A stretch of DNA of 8,194 nt, taken from Flavobacteriales bacterium (GTDB lineage: Bacteria > Bacteroidota > Bacteroidia > NORP154). A model generated the notes under the pieces. That model was given only the letters and a program-made list of their open reading frames with translations, ran no database searches and had not been told where the DNA came from. Position 1 is the first letter of the stretch. Each line of letters opens with the position of its first letter. Below, piece after piece: positions 1-6,382 of the stretch. Location of the stretch: assembly GCA_012965625.1 (NCBI GenBank), contig DTSC01000227.1, positions 583 to 8,776 on the forward strand, written 5' to 3'. The translations under genes and the position numbers were made by a program.

Positions 1-69
1 ATCCTCACCAAAGGACCTGATAATTTCAATTAAGGGGGAATCAATGTTTCCTAAAAAAAGCAAGTTCAT
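1..69 (-). CDS. 5' end of a gene leaving the window; possible formyltransferase-like protein
   Basis: An open frame starts at ATG 69-67 and continues without a stop to base 1, giving 23 residues. The N-terminus has a hydrophobic first strand (NLLFLGN, residues 2-8) followed by DSPLIEIIRSFGED, the beta-strand/loop/helix pattern that opens many Rossmann-type folds. It reminds me of the N-terminus of methionyl-tRNA formyltransferase-like proteins (L-F-L-G-N/T), but this is a weak impression from a very short fragment. An in-frame stop lies 15 bases upstream of the ATG with no other start between, so the start is well bounded. The gene is divergent to msrA with a 30-bp gap. There is no Shine-Dalgarno sequence; an exact TAnnTTTG element (75-82) ends only five bases before the ATG, so the mRNA may be nearly leaderless. 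That a gene exists here is more certain than its function. Confidence 0.55.
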   Translation of the reverse strand, partial: MNLLFLGNIDSPLIEIIRSFGED

Positions 70-74
70 TTCTT

Positions 75-82
75 CAAAATTA
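75..82 (-). promoter_or_regulatory. Candidate -7 promoter element for the leftmost minus-strand gene
   Basis: Read on the minus strand the bases are TAATTTTG, an exact match to the Bacteroidota -7 consensus TAnnTTTG. It lies five bases upstream of ATG 69, which would place transcription initiation at or within a base or two of the start codon. I see no good TTTG -33 element at the usual 19-21 base spacing; the nearest TTTG (111-108) is about 25 bases away. The DNA is AT-rich, so a chance match is possible. Confidence 0.35.
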
Positions 83-99
83 ATTTATAAATTGCGGCT

Positions 100-741
100 A
101 TGAAGCTCAAAGTCACTTTTTTATTTTCTATATGTTTGTGGTGTATTTTCGCCCTCAACAATAATTCATGCGCAATAAATACTGAACTAACCATTATGGA
201 ATCATCAGAATTAGATACAGCGACATTTGGTGCGGGGTGCTTTTGGTGTGTAGAGGCCATTTTCCAGGAGTTGGAAGGCGTGGAATCGGTAATATCAGGA
301 TATTCCGGTGGTACTGTTGAAAATCCAAGCTATGATGAAGTAACAAGTGGCCTCAGCGGACATGCTGAAGTCTGCCAGATCTTATTTAAACCAGAAGTCA
401 TTTCTTATGATGACTTGCTTATGGTGTTCTGGCAGACCCATGACCCCACTTCTTTAAACAAGCAGGGAAATGATCTTGGGCCACAATACAGATCTGCAGT
501 ATTTTATCATAACGAAGAACAAAGAACATTGGCTGAGATGTTTAAGACCCAATTGGATGCTACAGAAACGTGGTCAAAACCTATTGTAACAGAGATAACA
601 CCTTTCACGAAATTTTATAAAGCCGAAAACTATCACCAGGATTATTTCCAGCAAAACAACAATGCTCCTTATTGTACCTATGTCATTCAGCCCAAGCTGG
701 ATGCACTAAGAGAAACCTTTAAGGACAAGCTAAAAAAGTAG
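100..741 (+). CDS. msrA: Peptide-methionine (S)-S-oxide reductase MsrA, probably exported
   Basis: Reduces the S-epimer of methionine sulfoxide in proteins, usually with thioredoxin as electron donor. The MsrA signature GCFWCVE is at residues 46-52, with Cys47 the expected catalytic cysteine. Other family landmarks are the SGYSGG motif (66-71), GHAEV (87-91), the AENYHQDYF block (175-183) and a C-terminal PYC at 190-192, where Cys192 is the best candidate for a resolving cysteine. With the start at 100 the protein has a signal-peptide-like N-terminus: MKLK, a hydrophobic stretch at about 5-19, and a possible signal peptidase I site after Ala25 (SCA|I). The NNSC at 21-24 is a poor lipobox. This predicts a periplasmic or envelope repair enzyme. 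A second in-frame ATG at 196 (Met33) would give an ordinary cytosolic MsrA; I prefer 100 because the extension reads as a real signal peptide. paaY follows 15 bp later, so the two are probably cotranscribed. Confidence 0.95.
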   Translation: MKLKVTFLFSICLWCIFALNNNSCAINTELTIMESSELDTATFGAGCFWCVEAIFQELEGVESVISGYSGGTVENPSYDEVTSGLSGHAEVCQILFKPEVISYDDLLMVFWQTHDPTSLNKQGNDLGPQYRSAVFYHNEEQRTLAEMFKTQLDATETWSKPIVTEITPFTKFYKAENYHQDYFQQNNNAPYCTYVIQPKLDALRETFKDKLKK

Positions 742-756
742 GTCTCTAAAAGAACC

Positions 757-1368
757 ATGGCCAATATTTTTCAATTTAACGGAATCAAACCAGTAGTACA
801 CGAATCTTCTTTTGTGCACCCCAATGCCACCATTACAGGACATGTGGTAATCGGCAAAGATGTTTACATAGGCCCCGGAGCTGCTATCAGAGGTGATTGG
901 GGGAAAATTATCATAAAAGATGGTTGTAACGTGCAGGAGAATTGTACAATCCATATGTTTCCCGGAGTGGCCATAACCCTGCATGAAGGAGCACATATAG
1001 GACATGGAGCAATCGTTCATGGAGCCACCGTTGGAGAAAATTCACTTATTGGAATGAATGCGGTATTAATGGACAACGTTAAAATCGGAAAGAACTGCAT
1101 TGTAGGTGCACTTGCCTTTTTGCCAGAAGGAATGGAGATTCCAGACAGAAAAGTAGTTGTGGGTAATCCTGCCAAGATTTTGAAGGATGTAAGTGATGAG
1201 ATGATCAATTGGAAGACTGAAGGCACAAAACTTTACCAGGCTTTACCTCAGGAGCTACGCGAACATCTAGTACCCTGTGAACCGCTGAGAGAAGAACCAG
1301 AAAATTCTTCTTTTCCTACAGGCGACTATAAAACGTGGAAGCAATCAAAACCAAAAGACAAGGAATAA
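757..1368 (+). CDS. paaY: PaaY, hexapeptide-repeat thioesterase of phenylacetate degradation
   Basis: A left-handed beta-helix protein of the gamma-carbonic-anhydrase-like family, 203 residues, close to the roughly 196 of E. coli PaaY. The similarity I recognise runs along the whole chain: SFVHPNA near 18-24, YIGPGAAIRGDWG near 37-49, the IGHGAIVHG block (81-89), LIGMNAVLMD, then VGNPAK and a C-terminal helix region with W-K-x-x-G-T-x-x-Y. The three metal-ligand histidines expected for the fold are His66, His83 and His88. In E. coli PaaY is a thioesterase that hydrolyses the cyclic 2-hydroxycyclohepta-triene-type CoA thioester, a dead-end by-product formed when the PaaZ aldehyde intermediate condenses before oxidation. 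paaZ is on the same strand 3 kb downstream, beyond two minus-strand genes, which supports the PaaY name over a generic gamma-carbonic anhydrase. It probably shares a transcript with msrA. Its stop is one base from the stop of the convergent deacylase gene. Confidence 0.88.
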   Translation: MANIFQFNGIKPVVHESSFVHPNATITGHVVIGKDVYIGPGAAIRGDWGKIIIKDGCNVQENCTIHMFPGVAITLHEGAHIGHGAIVHGATVGENSLIGMNAVLMDNVKIGKNCIVGALAFLPEGMEIPDRKVVVGNPAKILKDVSDEMINWKTEGTKLYQALPQELREHLVPCEPLREEPENSSFPTGDYKTWKQSKPKDKE

Positions 1369-1369
1369 G

Positions 1370-2314
1370 TTATTCACTCTGAATTTCAATATCCTTAGTA
1401 ATAAAGAATCCTTCTTTTCCCTGTTTTTGGTACAATGGCATCATTAAATAGCCTGTGTGAGGAGCTAAAACATCTCCTTCAATATCCCTCCCCAACAATT
1501 CTCCTTTTTTCACTTTCTGGAAATTGGAATAGCCATTATTCATCTTAAATTCATCTTCTACCTTAATGTTGTGCACATAAATTAAATCAGATATATCTGG
1601 AAAACCATCAGCACTCTCAAGCATCAAGGACTTTTGTGTTGCATAATCAGGGATAGCTGTTTTATCAATACTGCCACAGGCCTCCAGCAATAACCAAATA
1701 CCTGCCTCATGAATATCTATGCTCTTTTCAAAACCCAATGGGCCTCCTTCAAATGCAATAGAATTATATCCTTGCTTGTCAAAATATTCAATGGCAGTCC
1801 CTTTTAGAGACCTATCTAAACCAGTAATAATGGGAATGTGAAGGGAAGATGCTATTCTGAAATTCTCTGTTCCTTCAAAAGTGAAAGTAAACATTCCCTG
1901 GGTTGCAGAAGTATTATGGAGATCAACAAAAATTATATCTTCTTTTTTCGTGCCTTTTGTAACATTATCAATTTCTGATAATAAGGATTTCATCTCCTTA
2001 TATTCATGAACCTTCATTTCACCAATAGGTGTACTCCTAATTTCTTGCAGGTAATCCTCCGTCCAGATTCTGTTTAAATCTATGTCAAAATACCGTGTAT
2101 TTTCATTTATGGCCTTAAGGTTTCCAGCAATACCTACAATAGTTCCATTGAAATCCGGCTGGTCCTCTTCCAATCTGGTAAAGATCCGATCCAATGCATC
2201 CAAACCCGTTTTTTCATTTCCATGAATTCCCGCAATTGCCACAAATAATTTACCTGGATTTTTGCCTTCAAATTTTCCTATCAACCTCTTTTTAATCATC
2301 TCCACCTCCAACAT
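1370..2314 (-). CDS. AstE/aspartoacylase-family zinc deacylase
   Basis: A member of the succinylglutamate desuccinylase/aspartoacylase family: zinc carboxypeptidase-fold enzymes that hydrolyse the amide of N-acyl amino acids or related small molecules. The zinc site is readable: GIHGNE at 29-34 (His31, Glu34) and DLHNTSA at 131-137 (His133). Substrate-binding signatures follow the family: N70 to R74, DIDLNR at 77-82, and the catalytic-type glutamate in EGGP at 189-192. The C-terminal third (about 240-314) would be the beta domain that caps the active site. The length of 314 is normal. Start choice is open: the ATG at 2314 begins MLEVEM, but ATG 2299 (Met6) is preceded by GGAGG at 2309-2305 with ideal 5-base spacing, so 2299 may be the true start. 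It lies 20 bp downstream of the GCS2-CBS ligase gene on the same strand, which points to an operon. The true substrate is unknown; the neighbour suggests an amide made by that ligase. Confidence 0.82.
   Translation of the reverse strand: MLEVEMIKKRLIGKFEGKNPGKLFVAIAGIHGNEKTGLDALDRIFTRLEEDQPDFNGTIVGIAGNLKAINENTRYFDIDLNRIWTEDYLQEIRSTPIGEMKVHEYKEMKSLLSEIDNVTKGTKKEDIIFVDLHNTSATQGMFTFTFEGTENFRIASSLHIPIITGLDRSLKGTAIEYFDKQGYNSIAFEGGPLGFEKSIDIHEAGIWLLLEACGSIDKTAIPDYATQKSLMLESADGFPDISDLIYVHNIKVEDEFKMNNGYSNFQKVKKGELLGRDIEGDVLAPHTGYLMMPLYQKQGKEGFFITKDIEIQSE
2305..2309 (-). promoter_or_regulatory. Shine-Dalgarno-like GGAGG favouring the Met6 start of the deacylase
   Basis: On the minus strand GGAGG is followed by TGGAG and then ATG (2299-2297), a 5-base spacing. 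Such strong sites are uncommon at the other starts in this window. It lies inside the reading frame if translation begins at 2314, so it argues for a protein five residues shorter. It could also be chance, because the same bases encode Glu-Val-Glu. Confidence 0.4.
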
Positions 2315-2334
2315 TATATCTATAAATTATAATC

Positions 2335-4245
2335 TTACTTTCTTGACTTTGCCCCCAACAGCCTTTTAGTAATCTGTAAAAAGCTATCTGCAGTAATGAT
2401 GCCTATCAAGCGCTTGCCTTTAACTACCGGCAAACAACCTACCTGACATTTTTGCAATTTAGCCATGGCCTCCTTAATAGTAGCCTCTGGCGCTATCGTT
2501 ATTGGCTCTTTGTTCATGAGCTGCCTTGCAGGTACAGGGTCGCCAGATAAGCCATCAACACTATTAAAATGCCTTAGCAATATCCTTGCAGTTAAGAGGC
2601 CTACTAAAAGTCCTTTCTCATTTTCAACTGCCACATATCTGATATGCTGCCAATCCATAATTTCTGCAACCAATGAAACAATATCGTTTGGCTGTACTGT
2701 AAAAAGGTCCCTGCTCATAAATTCTTCTACCAAGAGCGTCTTATGATCAAGATCCAGAACATCATCTATTTTTGGTAGTTTCCACTTACTTACCGGAAGA
2801 TTCTTTTTTTGATTTTCAACAATCTTTGCCGTAATTATGGTAAGGGTATCTTCATTGGTTGTTTCTTTTCTAAGTTTTGCATAAGCATTTAACATCCATT
2901 GTGAACCAGTAGTACCAGATTCTACTCTTTCCCTGATAACATTCAAATACTTATTGATATCAGCCGATGCTATATTTACGGATTTAAGTCCGTTTTCAGC
3001 GATCGGAAGCAATTCTTTAAGGATTAATTTTGAAGCCGAAATCTTTGCCCCTTTAAACCAGGTAAATTTGGTATCCAATCCATGCTGAGCAGCGGTTGTG
3101 AAATTGTTCCTGGCCGTATCAAATTCCATTAATTTTGAAATATCTTTAACCTCCTGGTTCATTCCCTTCATTAAGCCCAGCCAGAAGCTGGCATTAGCCA
3201 TTTCGTCTATAATTGAAGGGCCGGAAGGTAGAACACGGTTTTCAATTCTCAGATGTGCTTTTCCATCAGAAATTCCATAACAAGGCCGATTCCATCTATA
3301 AATGGTAGAATTGTGTACACTTAAGGCCTCCAGCTGAGGAACTTCACCTGCATCAATTTTGCGCATTACATCTTCTGTCAATTCTGTGCTTAACAAGATA
3401 CGGTAGCGGACAATATCCTCCTTGTACATTTCCAAAATAGAATCTTTAAGCCATTTGTTACCAAAGGTTACCCGGGGACTAAATTCACGGAGATGATTGC
3501 TTGTAGTTCTAGTATCAACCGATTGCTGGAAAAGTGCAATTCTCGTTTCTTTCCATAGTCTGCGTCCAAACAAAATCGGGGCAGAAACTGCCGCGGATAA
3601 AACAGGGGCAGTTATGGCCTGGGCTATGTTATACATCTTCACAAATTCATCTGAATTAATTTGAAGATGAACCTGAAATCCGGTATTACATGCTTCCAAT
3701 AAGGGAGAATCATGCTTCATAATCAGCTCATCAATGCCCCTGATCTTTAGCTCATAAACACTTCCTCTTAGTTTATTGATTGCCGTGCAAAGTGCAAAAT
3801 ACCGTTCCATTGGGGTTAAATTCTCCATATTGATATCAAACTTCCTGATAGTAGGTAGGATACCGACCAAAATAGGTTCAACATTAAAGCCCTTAGCAGC
3901 TTTTCTAAATACTTCAATAAGATCAGTAACCTCTGTCTCCATCTCGCTTAGGCAGGTCTTGGTAAATTCACGAGGCGTAAGATTAATTTCAGCATTAAAT
4001 TTGGCAAACTCTGTAACGAGGTTGGGATGGTTGGCCTTTTTCAAGATCTCCGTGCCTAGGGGGGCAGGACGGTAATTCTTGTCTATGATACAGAGCTCCT
4101 GCTCAGCACCAATCCTGGTAACCTTGTCATTGAACCAGCCCTCCCTGATCATTCGGTCCATGGCTCGCAGATCCAGGAGCAAATGTTTTTCAAATACCTG
4201 GATCTGCTTATCGGTACTTGCTAATTTTACTTTCTGGGTACCCAT
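2335..4245 (-). CDS. GCS2-family carboxylate-amine ligase fused to a C-terminal CBS pair
   Basis: A 636-residue two-part protein. Residues about 20-480 belong to the glutamate-cysteine ligase family 2 (GCS2, YbdK/EgtA-like) group, ATP-dependent enzymes that join a carboxylate, usually the gamma-carboxyl of glutamate, to an amine. Visible marks are GAEQEL at 46-51 (acidic E-x-E, metal/ATP site), EINLTPREF, the FSPRVTFGNKW segment and HLRIENR at 331-337 before LPSGPSIIDE. Residues about 506-561 and 574-631 are tandem CBS domains (EEFMSRDLFTV...; LMNKEPITIAP... ending LIGIITADSF), a module that commonly senses adenine nucleotides. A plain GCS2 enzyme is roughly 370-400 residues, so this is a regulated or enlarged form. 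The start at 4245 is an ATG 84 bp from the divergent paaZ. The AstE-like deacylase follows after 20 bp. True glutathione synthesis is possible but not shown; no gshB-like ATP-grasp gene is in the window. The amine substrate cannot be read from sequence. Confidence 0.85.
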   Translation of the reverse strand: MGTQKVKLASTDKQIQVFEKHLLLDLRAMDRMIREGWFNDKVTRIGAEQELCIIDKNYRPAPLGTEILKKANHPNLVTEFAKFNAEINLTPREFTKTCLSEMETEVTDLIEVFRKAAKGFNVEPILVGILPTIRKFDINMENLTPMERYFALCTAINKLRGSVYELKIRGIDELIMKHDSPLLEACNTGFQVHLQINSDEFVKMYNIAQAITAPVLSAAVSAPILFGRRLWKETRIALFQQSVDTRTTSNHLREFSPRVTFGNKWLKDSILEMYKEDIVRYRILLSTELTEDVMRKIDAGEVPQLEALSVHNSTIYRWNRPCYGISDGKAHLRIENRVLPSGPSIIDEMANASFWLGLMKGMNQEVKDISKLMEFDTARNNFTTAAQHGLDTKFTWFKGAKISASKLILKELLPIAENGLKSVNIASADINKYLNVIRERVESGTTGSQWMLNAYAKLRKETTNEDTLTIITAKIVENQKKNLPVSKWKLPKIDDVLDLDHKTLLVEEFMSRDLFTVQPNDIVSLVAEIMDWQHIRYVAVENEKGLLVGLLTARILLRHFNSVDGLSGDPVPARQLMNKEPITIAPEATIKEAMAKLQKCQVGCLPVVKGKRLIGIITADSFLQITKRLLGAKSRK

Positions 4246-4287
4246 CTGGTCAATTCAAATTCCATTTTTCGTTAGGCAATTAATTTT

Positions 4288-4295
4288 TACCTTTG
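4288..4295 (+). promoter_or_regulatory. Candidate -7 promoter element for paaZ
   Basis: TACCTTTG is an exact match to the Bacteroidota -7 consensus TAnnTTTG. With the usual spacing the -33 position (4265-4268) reads TTTT, a near match to TTTG. Transcription would start near 4301-4303 and leave an untranslated leader of about 28 bases before ATG 4330. It overlaps the left half of the dyad at 4279-4324. Confidence 0.5.
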
Positions 4296-4314
4296 ATTCG
4301 TTCAATCAATTGGG

Positions 4315-4322
4315 CAAAATTA
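4315..4322 (-). promoter_or_regulatory. Candidate -7 promoter element for the GCS2-CBS/deacylase operon
   Basis: On the minus strand this reads TAATTTTG, an exact TAnnTTTG match. Transcription would begin near 4308, about 60 bases before ATG 4245. The -33 position would fall in the first codons of paaZ and shows no clear TTTG. The flanking decamer ATTAATTTTG is identical to the one at 84-75 upstream of the other minus-strand gene. Confidence 0.35.
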
Positions 4323-4329
4323 ATCATTC

Positions 4330-6378
4330 ATGGAGAAACAAGGAAATTACGTTTTAGGCAATTGGGTTGCCGGGGATGGTGAAGGACTTGAATTGCACAA
4401 TGCTATATCAGGAGATTTGCTAGGGACCTGTTCCAGTGAAGGTCTTGATTATTTACAAATAATAGAATATGCAAAGAAGAAAGGTGGTGTTGCTCTTAGA
4501 AAAATGACCTTCCAAGAAAGGGGTCGCATGCTAAAGGCTTTGGCTTTTCATCTATTGGACATAAAGGGGAAATTTTATGCCCTGAGTGCTGCAACTGGAG
4601 CGACAAAAATTGATTCCTGGATAGATATTGAAGGAGGCATAGGCAACCTTTTTGCAAATGCTTCTCTAAGGAGGCAATTTCCAGACCTGCCTTATCATGT
4701 GGATGGCATTGCTGCTCCACTCTCTAAGGAGGGCACCTTCATAGGACACCACATTATGGTGCCCAAAAGAGGCGTTGCCATTCATATCAATGCTTTTAAC
4801 TTCCCTATATGGGGTATGCTGGAAAAGATTGCGGTAAACCTGATGGCTGGCGTACCAGCCATTGTAAAGCCTTCTGAATATACCTGCTACCTTACCGAGC
4901 TTATGGTAAGAGAGATTATTAATTCAAAAATACTTCCAGAAGGAGCCTTACAGCTGGTATGTGGATTGGGTAGGGGCATTATCGACCACGTTACCTGTGA
5001 AGATGTTGTAACCTTTACCGGATCTGCAGCGACAGGTAAAAAGCTAAAATCACATCCGCGAATTGTGGAAGAGTCTGTACCTTTTAACCTGGAAGCAGAT
5101 TCATTAAACGCCTGCGTCCTCGGTGAAGATGCTGTTCCAGGAACTCCTGAATTTGATCTATTCATCAAAGAAGTACAAAAAGAGATTACGGTAAAAACAG
5201 GCCAGAAGTGTACAGCGGTAAGAAGGATTATTGTGCCAGAAAAACTGGTGGAAGACGTTCAAATAGCATTGGGTAAGCGATTGGAAAAAACAATCATTGG
5301 TGATCCTGCGGTAGAAGGAGTTAGAATGGGTGCATTGGCTACTCGCTTACAGGTAGCACGCGTAAGAGAAAGTGTGGAATGTCTCGCTAAAAGCCAGGAA
5401 ATTGTATTTGGCAGCATGGATGATTTTGAAGTTATTGGAGCGGATAAAGAAAAGGGAGCATTCTTCTCCCCTATTCTGTTTAGAAACGACAAACCTTTTG
5501 TAAATACAGATGTCCATGAAATCGAAGCCTTCGGACCTGTTTCAACAATTATGCCGTACAAAGACCTGAATGAAGCCATTGAAATCATTCGCTTAGGGAA
5601 AGGGTCGCTGGTATCTTCTATTGTTACAGCAAATGACCAAACAGCAAAAGAATTTGTCTTAAACGCTGCCTCAATGAATGGCCGTATACTTGTACTCAAC
5701 CAAGATTGTGCAAAGGAGAGTACTGGACATGGTTCTCCAATGCCATTGCTTACCCACGGAGGGCCAGGACGTGCAGGAGGCGGAGAAGAGATGGGTGGAA
5801 AAAGAGGGATCCTGCACTATTTGCATAGAACTGCCATACAAGGCCATCCTACTACTATTACCAGGATTACAGAGCAATACCAATATGGTGGGGCACAGAA
5901 GGAAGCCAACCCACATGTATTCAGGAAACATTTTGAAGAGCTGGAGATAGGCGAAACAGTTACCACAGAAAAACACACTGTCACTCTCGAAAATATTGAA
6001 GATTTTGCAGAATTAAGCGGCGACAAATTCTATGCCCATATGGATGAAAACTCCCTGGAAGGAACTATCTTTACCGAGCGTGTAGCACATGGATATTACA
6101 TCATGTCCAAAGCAGCAGGACTATTTGTTGATCCGCCCAAAGGCCCCGTCTTACTGAACTACGGCATAGATGAATGCCGGTTTACCAAGCCTGTATACCC
6201 AGGCATGACTATTGGCGTTCGCTTTACCGTAAAGGAAAAGATAGACCAGGAAAAACGGGATGAAGAGGACATCGCGAAAGGAATTGTTAAATTTATGGTG
6301 GATGTGTACGACGAGGAAGGTGAAACCGTAATGCTGGCTACCATATTGACCATGGTGCGCAAATTGAACCAGGATTAA
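4330..6378 (+). CDS. paaZ: PaaZ, bifunctional oxepin-CoA hydrolase / semialdehyde dehydrogenase
   Basis: A fusion enzyme of aerobic phenylacetate catabolism. The C-terminal MaoC-like hydratase opens oxepin-CoA, and the N-terminal aldehyde dehydrogenase oxidises the resulting semialdehyde to 3-oxo-5,6-dehydrosuberyl-CoA. The dehydrogenase spans about 1-520: INAFNFPIWG, then VKPSEYT and TFTGSAATG in the cofactor region, general base Glu255 and catalytic Cys294 (GQKCTAVRR). The hydratase spans about 540-682: SGDKFYAHMD with Asp565 and His570, then ERVAHGYYIMS. These match E. coli Glu256, Cys295, Asp561 and His566 in context and spacing, and 682 residues is the family length, so both halves should be active. 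Start ATG 4330 gives the usual N-terminus (NYVLGNWV at 6-13). It is first in a plus-strand operon; the next gene starts 4 bp after its stop. A promoter at 4288-4295 and a dyad precede it. Confidence 0.96.
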   Translation: MEKQGNYVLGNWVAGDGEGLELHNAISGDLLGTCSSEGLDYLQIIEYAKKKGGVALRKMTFQERGRMLKALAFHLLDIKGKFYALSAATGATKIDSWIDIEGGIGNLFANASLRRQFPDLPYHVDGIAAPLSKEGTFIGHHIMVPKRGVAIHINAFNFPIWGMLEKIAVNLMAGVPAIVKPSEYTCYLTELMVREIINSKILPEGALQLVCGLGRGIIDHVTCEDVVTFTGSAATGKKLKSHPRIVEESVPFNLEADSLNACVLGEDAVPGTPEFDLFIKEVQKEITVKTGQKCTAVRRIIVPEKLVEDVQIALGKRLEKTIIGDPAVEGVRMGALATRLQVARVRESVECLAKSQEIVFGSMDDFEVIGADKEKGAFFSPILFRNDKPFVNTDVHEIEAFGPVSTIMPYKDLNEAIEIIRLGKGSLVSSIVTANDQTAKEFVLNAASMNGRILVLNQDCAKESTGHGSPMPLLTHGGPGRAGGGEEMGGKRGILHYLHRTAIQGHPTTITRITEQYQYGGAQKEANPHVFRKHFEELEIGETVTTEKHTVTLENIEDFAELSGDKFYAHMDENSLEGTIFTERVAHGYYIMSKAAGLFVDPPKGPVLLNYGIDECRFTKPVYPGMTIGVRFTVKEKIDQEKRDEEDIAKGIVKFMVDVYDEEGETVMLATILTMVRKLNQD

Positions 6379-6382
6379 GAAT

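Larger units (their letters stand above)
4279..4324. promoter_or_regulatory. Nested dyad in the divergent promoter region (candidate operator)
   Basis: Outer arms ATTAATTTT (4279-4287) and AAAATTAAT (4316-4324) are perfect 9-bp reverse complements. Inner arms TTGATT (4293-4298) and AATCAA (4304-4309) are perfect 6-bp reverse complements around CGTTC. Both pairs are centred at about 4301, in the middle of the 84-bp gap and over the predicted transcription starts of both genes. The layout would suit a dimeric regulator acting on paaZ and/or the ligase gene. No regulator gene is in the window, and the outer arms are AT-only, so chance is a real alternative. Confidence 0.4.

Noticed and set aside
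2..103. Plus-strand open stretch from the left edge to a stop overlapping the msrA start (and a second frame ending at 33)
   Set aside because: Neither reads like a protein C-terminus, and the opposite strand gives a much better N-terminus with its own start and promoter element.
1360..1380. Bidirectional terminator between the convergent paaY and deacylase genes
   Set aside because: There is only one base between the stops and no GC-rich stem with flanking T/A tracts is visible.
2335..4245. Calling the ligase gshA or egtA
   Set aside because: Only the GCS2 family is supported; no glutathione synthetase or ergothioneine genes are nearby, and the CBS fusion is unlike the standard enzymes.
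4293..4309. TTGATT/AATCAA hairpin as a transcription terminator
   Set aside because: It lies in a divergent promoter gap where no transcript ends, the stem is short and A/T-rich, and no T tract follows.
5259..5699. Minus-strand open frame of 146 codons inside paaZ
   Set aside because: It is fully antisense to the aldehyde dehydrogenase domain, is serine-rich low-information sequence and has no family resemblance.
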